DNA from: Shewanella gelidimarina
GTDB taxonomy: Bacteria; Pseudomonadota; Gammaproteobacteria; Enterobacterales; Shewanellaceae
Assembly (NCBI RefSeq): GCF_023283945.1
Contig: NZ_JAKIKW010000001.1
Location: 50,807-114,806, forward strand
Length of the DNA stretch: 64,000 nt
Direction: 5' to 3'
Positions 36,305-45,117 of this stretch are shown one piece after another (position 1 is the first letter of the stretch; each line of letters begins with the position of its first letter). The notes beneath the pieces were generated by a model that saw nothing but the letters and a program-made list of their open reading frames with translations, did no database searches and was not told where the DNA came from. The position numbers and the translations under genes were made by a program.

Positions 36305-36647
36305 ATTCTGCACATTTGGTTAATGTCATTAAGCCATGAAGTTTGCTGAATGATTTTAATTTTCAATTTGAAATCTAAAACACAAATGTCGAGATTTTGC
36401 GCTTTTATAACCCTGTGTTAGTACGGGCACATTTGCACTTACGATTTTGCTGTAGGCAATTAGAACCACAAGTACTAGAAATTGCGGTGAACTACTTTCA
36501 GTCGATAAAGATATGCCTTTCTTAACTTTTCTTGTAAGAGTATAAAGAGTGAAGTTGAATACTTGGCTGGCATTTAAGCTAGCTAATTACTGCTAAGCGT
36601 TAATCACACGGTATGCGGTCGTTATCAGTAAAAATGGAGTGATCTAT

Positions 36648-37169
36648 ATGAGTCGTAATATTCTATTTATGGGAACTGCCTTACTCGTTTTAGGCGGGTG
36701 TAGTTCTTCATATCAGCATAATGAATTTCAAAAACCAGAGGTGAAGCTCGACAGAAGCGTTGGTGTTTTAATTTCAACGCCTGAAAACGGGTGGTATAGC
36801 GATAGAGAATATAATAACTCCGGACGCATGACAGCTAATGCGGTTAGAAATTCATTTTCGAAGAACTCTCGTAAAGTCGCAATCACGACCAAGTGCAAGG
36901 GAGAAAGTTGTTTGGATACTGTCGACGCCAATATTTATGGATATTACGTCCAACCTATTATTCTCCATTGGGAGGATCGAGCGACAGAGTGGTCAGGTAA
37001 GTCAGATAAATTAGAAATTCAAATCATTACTTATGACACTAAAACTAAGAAAGAAATTGGAAACTCAACATATTCAGGCAAAAGTAAGTGGGCTTCTTTT
37101 GGTGGTGATCATCCCCAAGACCTTTTAGAAGAACCAACAAATGCGTACGTAGAAAGTTTGTATAAATAA
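36648..37169 (+). CDS. Lipoprotein of unknown function
   Basis: 173 aa from ATG 36648, eight bases after tggag. Lipobox LVLGGC at residues 12-17 (cysteine becomes the lipidated N-terminus), then a Ser/Tyr linker and a mixed domain. A CKGESC pair could be a disulfide loop. I do not recognise the family. The gene is AT-rich and sits alone between copies of the dispersed repeats, as an acquired gene would. Confidence 0.7.
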   Translation: MSRNILFMGTALLVLGGCSSSYQHNEFQKPEVKLDRSVGVLISTPENGWYSDREYNNSGRMTANAVRNSFSKNSRKVAITTKCKGESCLDTVDANIYGYYVQPIILHWEDRATEWSGKSDKLEIQIITYDTKTKKEIGNSTYSGKSKWASFGGDHPQDLLEEPTNAYVESLYK

Positions 37170-37243
37170 TGATAAGTGAAGGTATTAGGCACCTGAGCTG
37201 ATACACCAGGCTTAGCTTTCTGATCAGGCTACGCCTGACTAAC

Positions 37244-37262
37244 GTCGTGGCGCTTCGCCCAC
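37244..37262. repeat. Dispersed repeat module A, copy 2
   Basis: Identical to copy 1 at 36192; preceded by TCAGGCTACGCCTGA, a perfect mini-palindrome. Confidence 0.8.
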
Positions 37263-37390
37263 GTCCGTTTGGGCCTTACAGTTATTTCTTCAACTTACTT
37301 CGGCAACTTCGATGGGGAATCGGTGTTTTATGTTAGTTTTGCGGTGCTTTAGCGTTTTTAAGGTTAAGCACAAATTCTGAGAGTGTAGGC

Positions 37391-37519
37391 TTTTCGAAAC
37401 CAGTGTAGATGCGGTAGTGACCATCCATGACATGGATGTCATGGCGAGCTTCCATGGATGGACTTGCAGCGCGTCACTGCAGCATCTGCACATACGCCTG
37501 CCGCAGGCAATTGGAACCA
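37391..37519. repeat. Dispersed repeat module C, copy 2
   Basis: Frame CAGTGTAGATGCGG ... ATACGCCTGCCGCAGGCAA, TTGGAACC (the last 27 bases, 37492-37518, equal 37920-37946). The inner part (CATCCATGACATGGATG and so on) differs from copy 3 but has the same stem layout: GTAGTGAC near the start pairs with GTCACTGC near the end. Confidence 0.8.
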
Positions 37520-37588
37520 CTTTAGCTTAAAGGTAACCTCATCGTTTGTTAGTCTGCATGCAAATTTATCAAACTCCGTTTGACCAAG

Positions 37589-37606
37589 GTCGTGGCGCTT
37601 CGCCCA
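37589..37606. repeat. Dispersed repeat module A, copy 3
   Basis: GTCGTGGCGCTTCGCCCA followed by TTCT, the flank shared with the decayed copy at 37989. Confidence 0.75.
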
Positions 37607-37624
37607 TTCTGGTAATCAAGAGCA

Positions 37625-37714
37625 GAGCCAAGGGATAAAGCGCTTGTACCCCTTAGCAAACCCTCAGCGCCCCGGCGAAATTTATAAAGCGAAATTTCCA
37701 ACGAGGGAGATTTA
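37625..37714. repeat. Dispersed repeat module B, copy 2 (90 bp)
   Basis: Partner of 36215-36304; same order A then B as in the first cluster (spacing 18 bp here versus 4 bp there). Confidence 0.85.
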
Positions 37715-37814
37715 TGTCTGTAAGTTTGGCTACTTAAATGCAAATGTGATGTTCACTGATGTGTGGTTAGCTAATTAAAAAGCATTTATTGGTAACTGGA
37801 ATGCCAAATTAATA

Positions 37815-37948
37815 CGCTTTTATAACCCAGTGTAGATGCGGCTGAGGCCGTCGAAAACAGGGATGTTTTCGTTGAGCCCACAAGGATGTGCTTGCGGCGA
37901 GCCTCAGTAGCGTCTGCGCATACGCCTGCCGCAGGCAATTGGAACCGG
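37815..37948. repeat. Dispersed repeat module C, copy 3
   Basis: Begins CGCTTTTATAACCCAGTGTA and ends CCGCAGGCAATTGGAACCGG. GCTGAGGC near the start pairs with GAGCCTCAG near the end, with a different inner sequence from copy 2. A degenerate first copy is at 36401-36468. Confidence 0.8.
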
Positions 37949-38184
37949 AGATGCCACAAGGTACTAGTTAGTCTCAAGAAAAGTCAAAGTCGTGATACTT
38001 CGCCCATTCTTAATTGACCCATAGGGTTATGGTTAATGAAGCTAAGATGTAATCTTTTAAAACAATAGGTTATATTCAAATAAAGCACATTATTAAGACG
38101 CACTGATAATATTTAAAAGTGCAGCACGGATAACAATGTTATCGCTGCTGCTGTTTAATAGGCTGTAAAATTGCTAATGGAGTT

Positions 38185-38874
38185 TTGAGTATCCAAAATA
38201 TTTTAGTAACTGATCGCTCAGTAGCAGAATTCTGCTCAACTTTCGATTCAGAAATAACTGTGATTACTAATTTACTTAAGCAAAGTGAATCATGCTTTGA
38301 ACATTACTTTAGTGAACCTGAAAAACAAAAATATAAATGGGTGCAGGAATTCACATTTATGACCATAGAGTCCCTTGTGACAGCAACAAGGCTTTTGATT
38401 GAAGGGCATATTAATGCCTCTGGAAATACTATGAGAATTTCCTATGAATCTCTATGTTTAGCAATACTTCTTAGTGCAGAGAAGAATGTAATAATTGATA
38501 AGGGTAAAAATGCAAAGCCAGTCAATTTTTACAAGTCCTATGAACAAGGAAAGAATAATACAAAGGCTCATAGAGCCATCGATAATGTTTTATTGAACGC
38601 TGATACTTTAGGTTTAATAGAGGGGCATGAGTGGCTCAAGCAAGCTAAGAATTTTTATAATGGTTATAGCCACGCATCAATAATGACAATGGGTTCATTG
38701 ATGTTACCTTCTGGCAAGCCAATTATTGCAGGTGGTTTTTATAAGGAGAAATTAGACCTATATAAAGACCATCTAAAGTTTATTGTTCGATACGCAAATC
38801 ATCTACCTAAACTTGTTGAGGTAATCGCGTTGCGCAATTTAACAAGTGCATTAAATGGAACAAAAAACAGTTGA
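38185..38874 (+). CDS. Hypothetical protein in low-GC accessory patch
   Basis: 229 aa from TTG 38185, two bases after ggag (tight, so the start is uncertain). Largely helical, with no signal peptide or membrane segment. A conserved-looking stretch is FYNGYSHASIMTMGSLMLPS. Base composition is much lower in GC than its neighbours, which supports horizontal origin. I do not recognise a family; helical proteins of this type occur among phage-defence and HEPN-like genes, but no catalytic Rx4-6H motif is obvious. Confidence 0.65.
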   Translation: MSIQNILVTDRSVAEFCSTFDSEITVITNLLKQSESCFEHYFSEPEKQKYKWVQEFTFMTIESLVTATRLLIEGHINASGNTMRISYESLCLAILLSAEKNVIIDKGKNAKPVNFYKSYEQGKNNTKAHRAIDNVLLNADTLGLIEGHEWLKQAKNFYNGYSHASIMTMGSLMLPSGKPIIAGGFYKEKLDLYKDHLKFIVRYANHLPKLVEVIALRNLTSALNGTKNS

Positions 38875-38977
38875 TTCGGTTCAGCTTCGTTCCACATTAT
38901 AACCAACAATTTTAGTCCGCTTAAGTGGGCGTTAATGCCACGTACTCAAACAATCCAAATCTGCACTCCAGATAAAC

Positions 38978-39005
38978 AAAACCCGACGCTTTTGACGTCG
39001 GGTTT
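38978..39005 (-). terminator. Terminator of the mob/moe/moaA2 operon
   Basis: AAACCCGACG pairs with CGTCGGGTTT (10 bp). On the minus strand it is followed by TGTTTATC. It starts about 80 bp after the moaA2 stop. Confidence 0.8.
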
Positions 39006-39084
39006 CGGTTTGATAACTCATCGAAACGGCCAAACACTAACGGCGAATACAAACACCATCAGCGACATTGCTGTTCAACAAGGG

Positions 39085-40071
39085 TTATCCGCCTGTAGCA
39101 TTCATAAACCGCAGGATCTGGGTTTCACCATTGGGATCAAAATGATGCTCTTTTGGCTTATGTTGTATGCCATCTAGAATCGCTGTTTTGAGTTTTTCGA
39201 TATCACCGGGAAACTCTCGCAAAATGGCTTTTAAATCAACAGAGTTCTCATTGCCTAGGCAGAGTAATAAGCGGCCTTCGACGGTAACGCGGACGCGGTT
39301 ACATTCGTGGCAAAAGTTATTGCTATGCGGTGAAATAAAGCCAACGTGAATATCACTACCCGGCGTGGTGTAATAGCGAGCTGGGCCGCCAGTACGGCGA
39401 TTAGATATGTTTAACTCGTAACGCTCTCTAATGAGCTTTTTGATTTCATCACTGCTGCAATGACGACTGCGTTTGCGCTCATCAATGACGCCTAAAGGCA
39501 TCTCTTCGATGAATGCAATATCGAGTTCCCGTTCGCGGCAAAACTCAATCAAGTCGAGTACTTCGTCATCATTTTGGCCACGTAAAATAACGGCATTGAT
39601 CTTAATCTTTTTAAAGCCTGCAGCGCGTGCGGCATCAATACCTGCAATAACGCGGTTTACCTTGCCGTTACGCGTAAGCTCAGTGAACAGATCCGGTTTT
39701 AGCGTATCGAGACTGATGTTGAGGCGGTTAAGCCCTGAATCATGCATCTCTTGGGCAAAGCGGGTCAATCGTGAGCCATTGGTGGTCATCGAAAGCTCTT
39801 CAAGACCAGGCAGTTTACCTAGCAGTTTGACCAACTTGTCACAGTCGGTTCTTACCAAAGGCTCACCGCCAGTTAAGCGTATTTTCTTAACGCCTAGCTC
39901 GGTAAAGGCTTGTCCAATCCAGGCTAATTCTTCAAGACTTAGCACATGTTCTTTGCTTAAAAAGCAGGGATCTTCACTCATGCAATAGACACAGCGAAAA
40001 TCACAGCGGTCAGTTACAGACAGCCGTAAGTATTCGACTGTACGGCCAAAGTTGTCAACGATCAAACTCAT
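39085..40071 (-). CDS. moaA: GTP 3',8-cyclase (MoaA), copy 2
   Basis: 328 aa. Radical SAM cysteines C23, C27, C30 (CDFRCVYC), GGEPLVRTD, second cluster CHECNRVRV...C and C-terminal Gly-Gly, so all catalytic features are kept. It diverges clearly from copy 1 at 22371. It ends the leftward run behind mobA and mobB-moeA (20-bp gap), far from the moaCDE genes. The two MoaAs may serve different growth conditions or metals; that is inference. Confidence 0.95.
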   Translation of the reverse strand: MSLIVDNFGRTVEYLRLSVTDRCDFRCVYCMSEDPCFLSKEHVLSLEELAWIGQAFTELGVKKIRLTGGEPLVRTDCDKLVKLLGKLPGLEELSMTTNGSRLTRFAQEMHDSGLNRLNISLDTLKPDLFTELTRNGKVNRVIAGIDAARAAGFKKIKINAVILRGQNDDEVLDLIEFCRERELDIAFIEEMPLGVIDERKRSRHCSSDEIKKLIRERYELNISNRRTGGPARYYTTPGSDIHVGFISPHSNNFCHECNRVRVTVEGRLLLCLGNENSVDLKAILREFPGDIEKLKTAILDGIQHKPKEHHFDPNGETQILRFMNATGG

Positions 40072-40091
40072 ACTACTTACCTATATGACCC

Positions 40092-41888
40092 TTAAAGAAG
40101 GTCGGAAAAAGGTTGAATGTAAACTGTGTCACCTGGATTCAACTGGTCATCTTTTTCACCTATTACGATGAGACAGTTTCCTTTTACCATAGAGCTGAGC
40201 ATCCCTGAGCCTTGAGCACCTGTTGTGGTTACATGTAACTTACCATCTGCTGCCAGATGGTAGATCCCGCGCATAAATTCGGTTCGACCGACTCGGCTGC
40301 GCAGTGGTTTTTCTGTGATTGCTGGCACCATAGTAGGTGTCCAGTTTTGCTCTCCAGCAAGTTTGCGGATAGCAGGTTGTACAAATTGTAAGAACGACAC
40401 CATTACCGCGACAGGGTTACCTGGCAAGCCAAAGAACAGGCTATCGTCGATTTGTCCGAAGGCTAATGGACGACCCGGGCGCATGTTGATACGCCAAAAG
40501 TTTATCTGACCAACTTCTTCCAATACGGTTTTGATGTAGTCGGCATCACCAACAGATACGCCACCTGAACTGATCACGATATCAGCTTGCTTAGCAGCAC
40601 TGGTTAACGCCTCTGCCAGTGCGGCTTCACAATCTTGAATAATGCCCAGATCGATGACTTCACAACCGAGCTTCTTCGCCATCGATTTGATGGTGTAGCG
40701 GTTGGAGTCGAAGATGCAGTTTGGCTTTAACGGTTCGCCTGGCTGGCAAACTTCATCACCGGTAGAAAATACGGCAATGGTTGGACGTTTGAAAACGGGG
40801 AGTTCGCCAAAGCCTAATGACGCGAGTAAACCTTGTTCGGCGGCATGCAGGCGAGTGTTAGCGGCCAGTGCGGCTTCGCCTTGCGCTATATCTTCGCCCG
40901 CTTGTCTTACGTGTTGGCCTAACGCCATTGCACCTTCAAACTCGACTTGGCCATCTTGCTCGTTGGCCAATTCACGCAGTTGAATGGTATCGGCTCCAGC
41001 AGGCACGGGTGCACCTGTCATGATACGCACGGCTTCGCCGTCTTGCAGCGTGCCAGCATAAGCATGGCCGGCCATGACTTCGCCCATCATGGTATAGGCC
41101 TGGTTCTCTTCGCCTAACTTAAAGGCGTAGCCGTCCATTGCCGAATTGGTGTGTTGTGGCACGTTTACAGGGGAGATAGCATCGGTCGCCAAAATGCGAT
41201 TTTCGAGTTCGTCTAAATCCACTGATTCAGTGGCACTGATCGGCTTGACGTAAGAGAGAATTTTATCGATGCCTTGGCGTACAGACAAGGTGGTGCTGTT
41301 ATCGAGTTCGCAACCACAAGTTGGTGCCATAGGCAGGTCAATTGGGCATGGTTTCCACGCCGTAATGTAGTCACTGACATAATCAGCAATCTGTACCACA
41401 TTATTAATATCTAAGCGCTGCAGCTCACTCGGCAATTTGGTGTCATCGCAACACGCCACGGCAAGAATATTTTCATCATGGGTGTGAATAAAAGGCTTAC
41501 CATGCGCGGCGCGGTGGAGTTCAATTTTAGGCAGTTCTAATTTTTTGAAACCTTCAACCAACACAATATCAACACTGTCTGTTTCAATCTGCTTGAGCAG
41601 GTAAGGCAGTTCAGGATCTGAATCTCTGGCATCTTCGGTCATCAACGCCCAGCGTATATGAGAGGCGACTAACATCTGCTTGGCGCCGGCTTTACGCATC
41701 TCAAAGCTATCTTTACCCGGAATATCAACGTCAAAGTTGTGATGAGCATGCTTGATGACGGCAAGTCGAATTCCACGGCGATTAAGCTCAGGGATTAATT
41801 GCTTTAATAATGTGGTTTTACCGGTGCCACTATAGGCACAAAATCCGAGAACAGGGATAGGTAGCGGATTCGTAAAAGGTATGCTCAT
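40092..41888 (-). CDS. MobB-MoeA fusion, molybdopterin guanine dinucleotide / metal insertion protein
   Basis: 598 aa. Residues about 10-170 are MobB, with P-loop [17 protein letters not shown]. Residues about 190-598 are MoeA, with [22 protein letters not shown] and [13 protein letters not shown]. MoeA inserts Mo (or W) into adenylylated molybdopterin; MobB is a GTP-binding helper of MobA. In E. coli these are separate proteins. The start overlaps the mobA stop by 4 bp (ATGA). Confidence 0.95.
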   Translation of the reverse strand: MSIPFTNPLPIPVLGFCAYSGTGKTTLLKQLIPELNRRGIRLAVIKHAHHNFDVDIPGKDSFEMRKAGAKQMLVASHIRWALMTEDARDSDPELPYLLKQIETDSVDIVLVEGFKKLELPKIELHRAAHGKPFIHTHDENILAVACCDDTKLPSELQRLDINNVVQIADYVSDYITAWKPCPIDLPMAPTCGCELDNSTTLSVRQGIDKILSYVKPISATESVDLDELENRILATDAISPVNVPQHTNSAMDGYAFKLGEENQAYTMMGEVMAGHAYAGTLQDGEAVRIMTGAPVPAGADTIQLRELANEQDGQVEFEGAMALGQHVRQAGEDIAQGEAALAANTRLHAAEQGLLASLGFGELPVFKRPTIAVFSTGDEVCQPGEPLKPNCIFDSNRYTIKSMAKKLGCEVIDLGIIQDCEAALAEALTSAAKQADIVISSGGVSVGDADYIKTVLEEVGQINFWRINMRPGRPLAFGQIDDSLFFGLPGNPVAVMVSFLQFVQPAIRKLAGEQNWTPTMVPAITEKPLRSRVGRTEFMRGIYHLAADGKLHVTTTGAQGSGMLSSMVKGNCLIVIGEKDDQLNPGDTVYIQPFSDLL

Positions 41889-42496
41889 TTACACCTCTGG
41901 TTGTTCTTTTCGCTGGCGATGGCTTCGCTAAGCTGCTGTTTTTGTTCTGGCGTATTCACGTTAATAAAGGCATTTGGTTGGTCGCTAAAGTCTGTCACAA
42001 CATAATTGTGTTTGGCGTACCAAAAATCTATCTTGCGTTCGCCAGCATCTAAGAATGCTTTCATTGACGTGCGTAAGCTGGGCTTTAATAACATGACGAC
42101 GGGTTGCTCACGTTTACCGTCACTAGCCACTGCAAGCTCTGCATCTTCAGCGATTAACTGCGCTAGCATTCTGGCCACCAAATCTGTTGGTAGCAATGGG
42201 CAATCACAGGGAACAACCATCAAATAGTCTGCTTGAGTGTGACTCATCGCAGTGATCATACCTGCTAATGGGCCTAAGTAACCCGTATCTTGATCACTTA
42301 TCACCTGAAAGCCAAATTCAGAATACACCTTTTGATTACGGTTTGCGTTGATCAGGATCTCCTTAACTTGAGGTCGAATCCTATCAATTGTATGTTTAAT
42401 CATCGGTTGGCTTTCTAATTCAACTAAGCCTTTATCATTGCCACCCATACGTCTGGCCATTCCGCCGGCGAGGATCACTGCATCGATCTTTGTCAT
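41885..42496 (-). CDS. mobA: Molybdenum cofactor guanylyltransferase
   Basis: 203 aa from ATG 42496. [21 protein letters not shown] is the MobA nucleotide-binding signature, with [11 protein letters not shown] following. It attaches GMP to form the bis-MGD cofactor that FdhA-type enzymes need. Start choice: ATG is eight bases after aggaa; a GTG lies one codon earlier. Confidence 0.95.
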   Translation of the reverse strand: MTKIDAVILAGGMARRMGGNDKGLVELESQPMIKHTIDRIRPQVKEILINANRNQKVYSEFGFQVISDQDTGYLGPLAGMITAMSHTQADYLMVVPCDCPLLPTDLVARMLAQLIAEDAELAVASDGKREQPVVMLLKPSLRTSMKAFLDAGERKIDFWYAKHNYVVTDFSDQPNAFINVNTPEQKQQLSEAIASEKNNQRCK

Positions 42497-42593
42497 CACA
42501 TATTCCTGTTATTAGTTGCAGCTTACGTAACAATAGCAATCATACTCCGTCGCTCCATAACTTAATGCTGGCGCGGTAGCAATTTTAGCAAGG

Positions 42594-43316
42594 CTATTTG
42601 ACCATACTGTTTAACATGTTGGGATTGATATGGACTGCTAAAGTCGGTGCTGCGGCATGCACCATGTCATTGGTGCTAATTTTGTTATTGTCGATTAGCC
42701 ATGCATGATCGCAGATTTGCGTCAGCATACATGATTGATGGCTACTAATAATCATTCCTGTGCCTTGCTGTTTTAGATCTGAGACCATCTGCAACACAAG
42801 TCGTTGAGAATGCTTATCCATATTTGATGTTGGCTCATCGAGCATCAACAGCTTGGGTTCGACAATCCAGGCTCGAGCTATCGCCAATCGTTGTCGTTCA
42901 CCGCCAGATAAACTAGAGGCAGATTGGCCTAATAGATGGCTTAACTGGGCCATTTCAATTGCTTGTTCAGTGCGTGCACTCAGCTTTGCCTTATCTTCGC
43001 TTGAGAATGCTAAAGGATAAGTCAGGTTATAAAGCACACTCCCATCAAAAAGGTAGGGGTGCTGATGCAGATAAAGCGCTTTACCAACAATAGCATTACT
43101 ACGCCACCATGGGGCCAGTGAATAACCGACGGCCTGTACTTGGCCGTGACTGGGTTTAATCAGTCCTGCAAGTAATTTCATTAATGTGGTTTTCCCGCTG
43201 CCATTATCACCCTGTAGGTGGATCACTTGCTTCTGCGGAAAAATAAGCTCTTGAGCGCTAAACAGATGCTTATCATCGAAACGCATCTCAAGATCTTGTG
43301 CAATAATTTTTGCCAT
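42594..43316 (-). CDS. tupC: Tungstate ABC transporter ATPase
   Basis: 240 aa. Walker A GDNGSGKTTLMKLL, signature LSGGERQRLAIARA, Walker B LLMLDEPTSNMD. No TOBE domain, unlike ModC. It is 5 bp downstream of tupB and assigned by context. Confidence 0.9.
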   Translation of the reverse strand: MAKIIAQDLEMRFDDKHLFSAQELIFPQKQVIHLQGDNGSGKTTLMKLLAGLIKPSHGQVQAVGYSLAPWWRSNAIVGKALYLHQHPYLFDGSVLYNLTYPLAFSSEDKAKLSARTEQAIEMAQLSHLLGQSASSLSGGERQRLAIARAWIVEPKLLMLDEPTSNMDKHSQRLVLQMVSDLKQQGTGMIISSHQSCMLTQICDHAWLIDNNKISTNDMVHAAAPTLAVHINPNMLNSMVK

Positions 43317-43321
43317 GCTAA

Positions 43322-44029
43322 TTAATGACTCCTCGGCTCGGCCTTGCCTCTTAAGCTTCCTAAGGCAAAGTTTAGCACTAGTGCTAATACTAACAGTACC
43401 AGCCCAAGCGCTATCGCTTGAGCAAAGTCGCCTTTGCTGGTTTCTAAGGCGATAGCGGTTGGAATATTTCGAGTGACGCCAGCAATATTACCACCGACCA
43501 TCATCGAGCAGCCTACCTCGGTCAGGATGCGGCTAAATGCGGCGATTATAGTTAATAATAGTGGCACTTTAAGCTCTCTGCAGACGGCCCAAATGGCGCT
43601 GTACCAAGGCGCACCCAATGTTCGAGAGGTTTCCCAAGCGCGGCGGTCAACACTGGTGAAAGCGGCTTGGCTCATGGCGACAATCACGGGTGCACAAATC
43701 ATCATCTGCCCTAAGATCATGCCTTGTTGGGTAAAAAGCCATTTTAGATCGCCAAGCGGTCCCATCCTCGTTAACAAAAGATAGACCAATAATCCGATGA
43801 CAACAGTAGGAATGGATTGCAGGGTTTGAATCAAGTTAGTGACGAGCCAGCGACCACGGAAGCGAGAAAAGGCCAATATGAAGCCGAGCACCATTGAAGG
43901 CAGCAAAGTAATCACTAATGCTGCCAATGATACTGAAAAGGATACCGATATAATGGACCAGACTTCTGGATCCAATGAAAACAGCAGGCTTAACGCCTGC
44001 TGTGTTAGGGCTAACCAGCCTTCATTCAT
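43322..44029 (-). CDS. tupB: Tungstate ABC transporter permease
   Basis: 235 aa, five to six helices, with EAA-loop residues ETSRTLGAPWYSAIWAV. Its ATG overlaps the tupA stop by 4 bp. TupB-type sequence (VGLLVYLLLTRMGPLG, GGNIAGVTRNIPTAIALETSKGD). Confidence 0.9.
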   Translation of the reverse strand: MNEGWLALTQQALSLLFSLDPEVWSIISVSFSVSLAALVITLLPSMVLGFILAFSRFRGRWLVTNLIQTLQSIPTVVIGLLVYLLLTRMGPLGDLKWLFTQQGMILGQMMICAPVIVAMSQAAFTSVDRRAWETSRTLGAPWYSAIWAVCRELKVPLLLTIIAAFSRILTEVGCSMMVGGNIAGVTRNIPTAIALETSKGDFAQAIALGLVLLVLALVLNFALGSLRGKAEPRSH

Positions 44030-44838
44030 TCGCTATATGTTGCCTTGAACAATTGCTCACCTTTAACTTTATAGTTATTGATCATTGTTTGCGCTTCAGC
44101 GCCGATCAGCCAGTCGCTTAATGCTTTAGCCCCTTTATGATTTAAGTCAGGGTACTTGTCAGCATTAATCAGCATGATTTGGTATGGATTCGCTAGAGCT
44201 TCACCACCATCAAAGTCTACTGCAAGACCTATTTTACCTGAGTATGCTACGAAAGTACCACGGTCAGATAAAGTATAACCTTGTAATTCGTTTGCCATTA
44301 ATAGCGTTTTACCCATACCTTGGCCTACAGAAGTATAACCTGCAAATTCTGGCTTAACATTGGCTTTTCCCCAAAGAATAAGTTCTTTCATATTGGTGCC
44401 TGAGTTGTCACCACGTGAAATGAACGGTGTATCTGATTTAGCTATCTTGGCAAATGCCGCTTCTGCTGACTTGCTAGAACGGATGTTAGCGGGATCGTTT
44501 TTTGGGCCTAGGATAACAAAATCGTTTTCCATTATCCCGCGTGGAAGTCTGCCATAACCTTCAGAAACGAACTTGGCTTCTGCTGCAGGGGCGTGTGTCA
44601 TTACAACATCAACATCACCTTGGCGAGCAAGCTTAAGGGCTTTACCCGTTCCGGTTGCAATCACCTGTACTTTATAACCGCTTTCGGCTTCGAAAGTCGG
44701 TAAAAGGTTGTTTAACAAACCTGAGTTTTCAGTACTGGTTGTGGTTGCTAGCTTAATAACTTCATTGGCTTGAACTGGCATTCCAACAAACAATGCGGCA
44801 GTCACAGCAAGACCAATAACGCGTTTAAGGTTTAACAT
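44026..44838 (-). CDS. tupA: Tungstate-binding periplasmic protein
   Basis: 270 aa. Signal peptide (residues 1-24, VQANE), then ATTTSTENSGLLNNLLP, the TTTS motif typical of TupA rather than ModA, and GTGKALKLARQGDVDVVMTH. It binds tungstate with high selectivity in characterised members. First gene of the leftward cluster, behind a sigma-54 promoter at 44918. Confidence 0.93.
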   Translation of the reverse strand: MLNLKRVIGLAVTAALFVGMPVQANEVIKLATTTSTENSGLLNNLLPTFEAESGYKVQVIATGTGKALKLARQGDVDVVMTHAPAAEAKFVSEGYGRLPRGIMENDFVILGPKNDPANIRSSKSAEAAFAKIAKSDTPFISRGDNSGTNMKELILWGKANVKPEFAGYTSVGQGMGKTLLMANELQGYTLSDRGTFVAYSGKIGLAVDFDGGEALANPYQIMLINADKYPDLNHKGAKALSDWLIGAEAQTMINNYKVKGEQLFKATYSE

Positions 44839-44917
44839 TTTTACTCCTTGGCAAATATATATGGGTCACTCTATACCTGAGTCACCGCTGGGAAGTGAAA
44901 TCACTTGTCTGTTTAAG

Positions 44918-44933
44918 AGCAAGTTTAATGCCA
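44918..44933 (-). promoter_or_regulatory. Sigma-54 (-24/-12) promoter of tupABC
   Basis: On the minus strand TGGCATTAAACTTGCT: GG and GC separated by exactly 10 bases, close to the consensus TGGCAc-N5-TTGCw. The start would be near 44907, about 70 bases before the tupA ATG. A sigma-54-dependent regulator is encoded divergently next door, at 45118. Confidence 0.8.
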
Positions 44934-45027
44934 TTTTTAAATTCGAGTATTTTGTATCACATCAGTCGCTTAAGTGTGAGCTTGCTCCCATGCTTATCCA
45001 AAATCATTCAGACAATATGTCCCAACA

Positions 45028-45051
45028 TCACTAAACCGTGGTTCATAGTGA
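45028..45051. promoter_or_regulatory. Candidate upstream activator site for the sigma-54 regulator
   Basis: TCACTAAACC and GGTTCATAGTGA form an inverted repeat (TCACTA and AACC arms with a 2-base bulge). It lies about 95-120 bp upstream of the tupA sigma-54 promoter, the usual distance for an enhancer site, and just before the regulator gene itself. Confidence 0.5.
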
Positions 45052-45117
45052 CCTATTTTTACCACTTAGGTGTTAGACTTTATTCATTGTGAGTCAAAAT
45101 GTCCTGTTTAAGACAAG

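Larger units (their letters stand above)
36063..36647. other. Repeat-rich intergenic region, left flank of accessory patch
   Basis: 585 bp with no credible ORF. It holds a copy of each repeat module found again at 37.2-38.0 kb: the GTCGTGGCGCTTCGCCCAC hairpin (36192), the 90-bp module B (36215), and a degenerate module C (36401). A GTTAGAC-TTC-GTCTAAC mini-hairpin lies at 36168-36184. Confidence 0.75.
37170..38184. other. Repeat-rich intergenic region between two orphan genes
   Basis: About 1 kb without a credible gene. Modules run A (37244), C (37391), A (37589), B (37625), C (37815), decayed A (37989). Short frames on the minus strand here are shadows of GC-rich repeats. The final 170 bp before 38185 are AT-rich and probably hold the next gene's promoter. 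Confidence 0.75.

Noticed and set aside
36168..38010. Integron attC sites
   Set aside because: Some GTTAGAC/GTCTAAC pairs and stems resemble attC parts, but the order is inverted (GTTAGAC before GTCTAAC), the spacing is 3 bases, and no integrase is present.
38935..39177. 80-aa plus-strand frame
   Set aside because: It crosses the terminator at 38978-39005 and the 3' end of moaA2.
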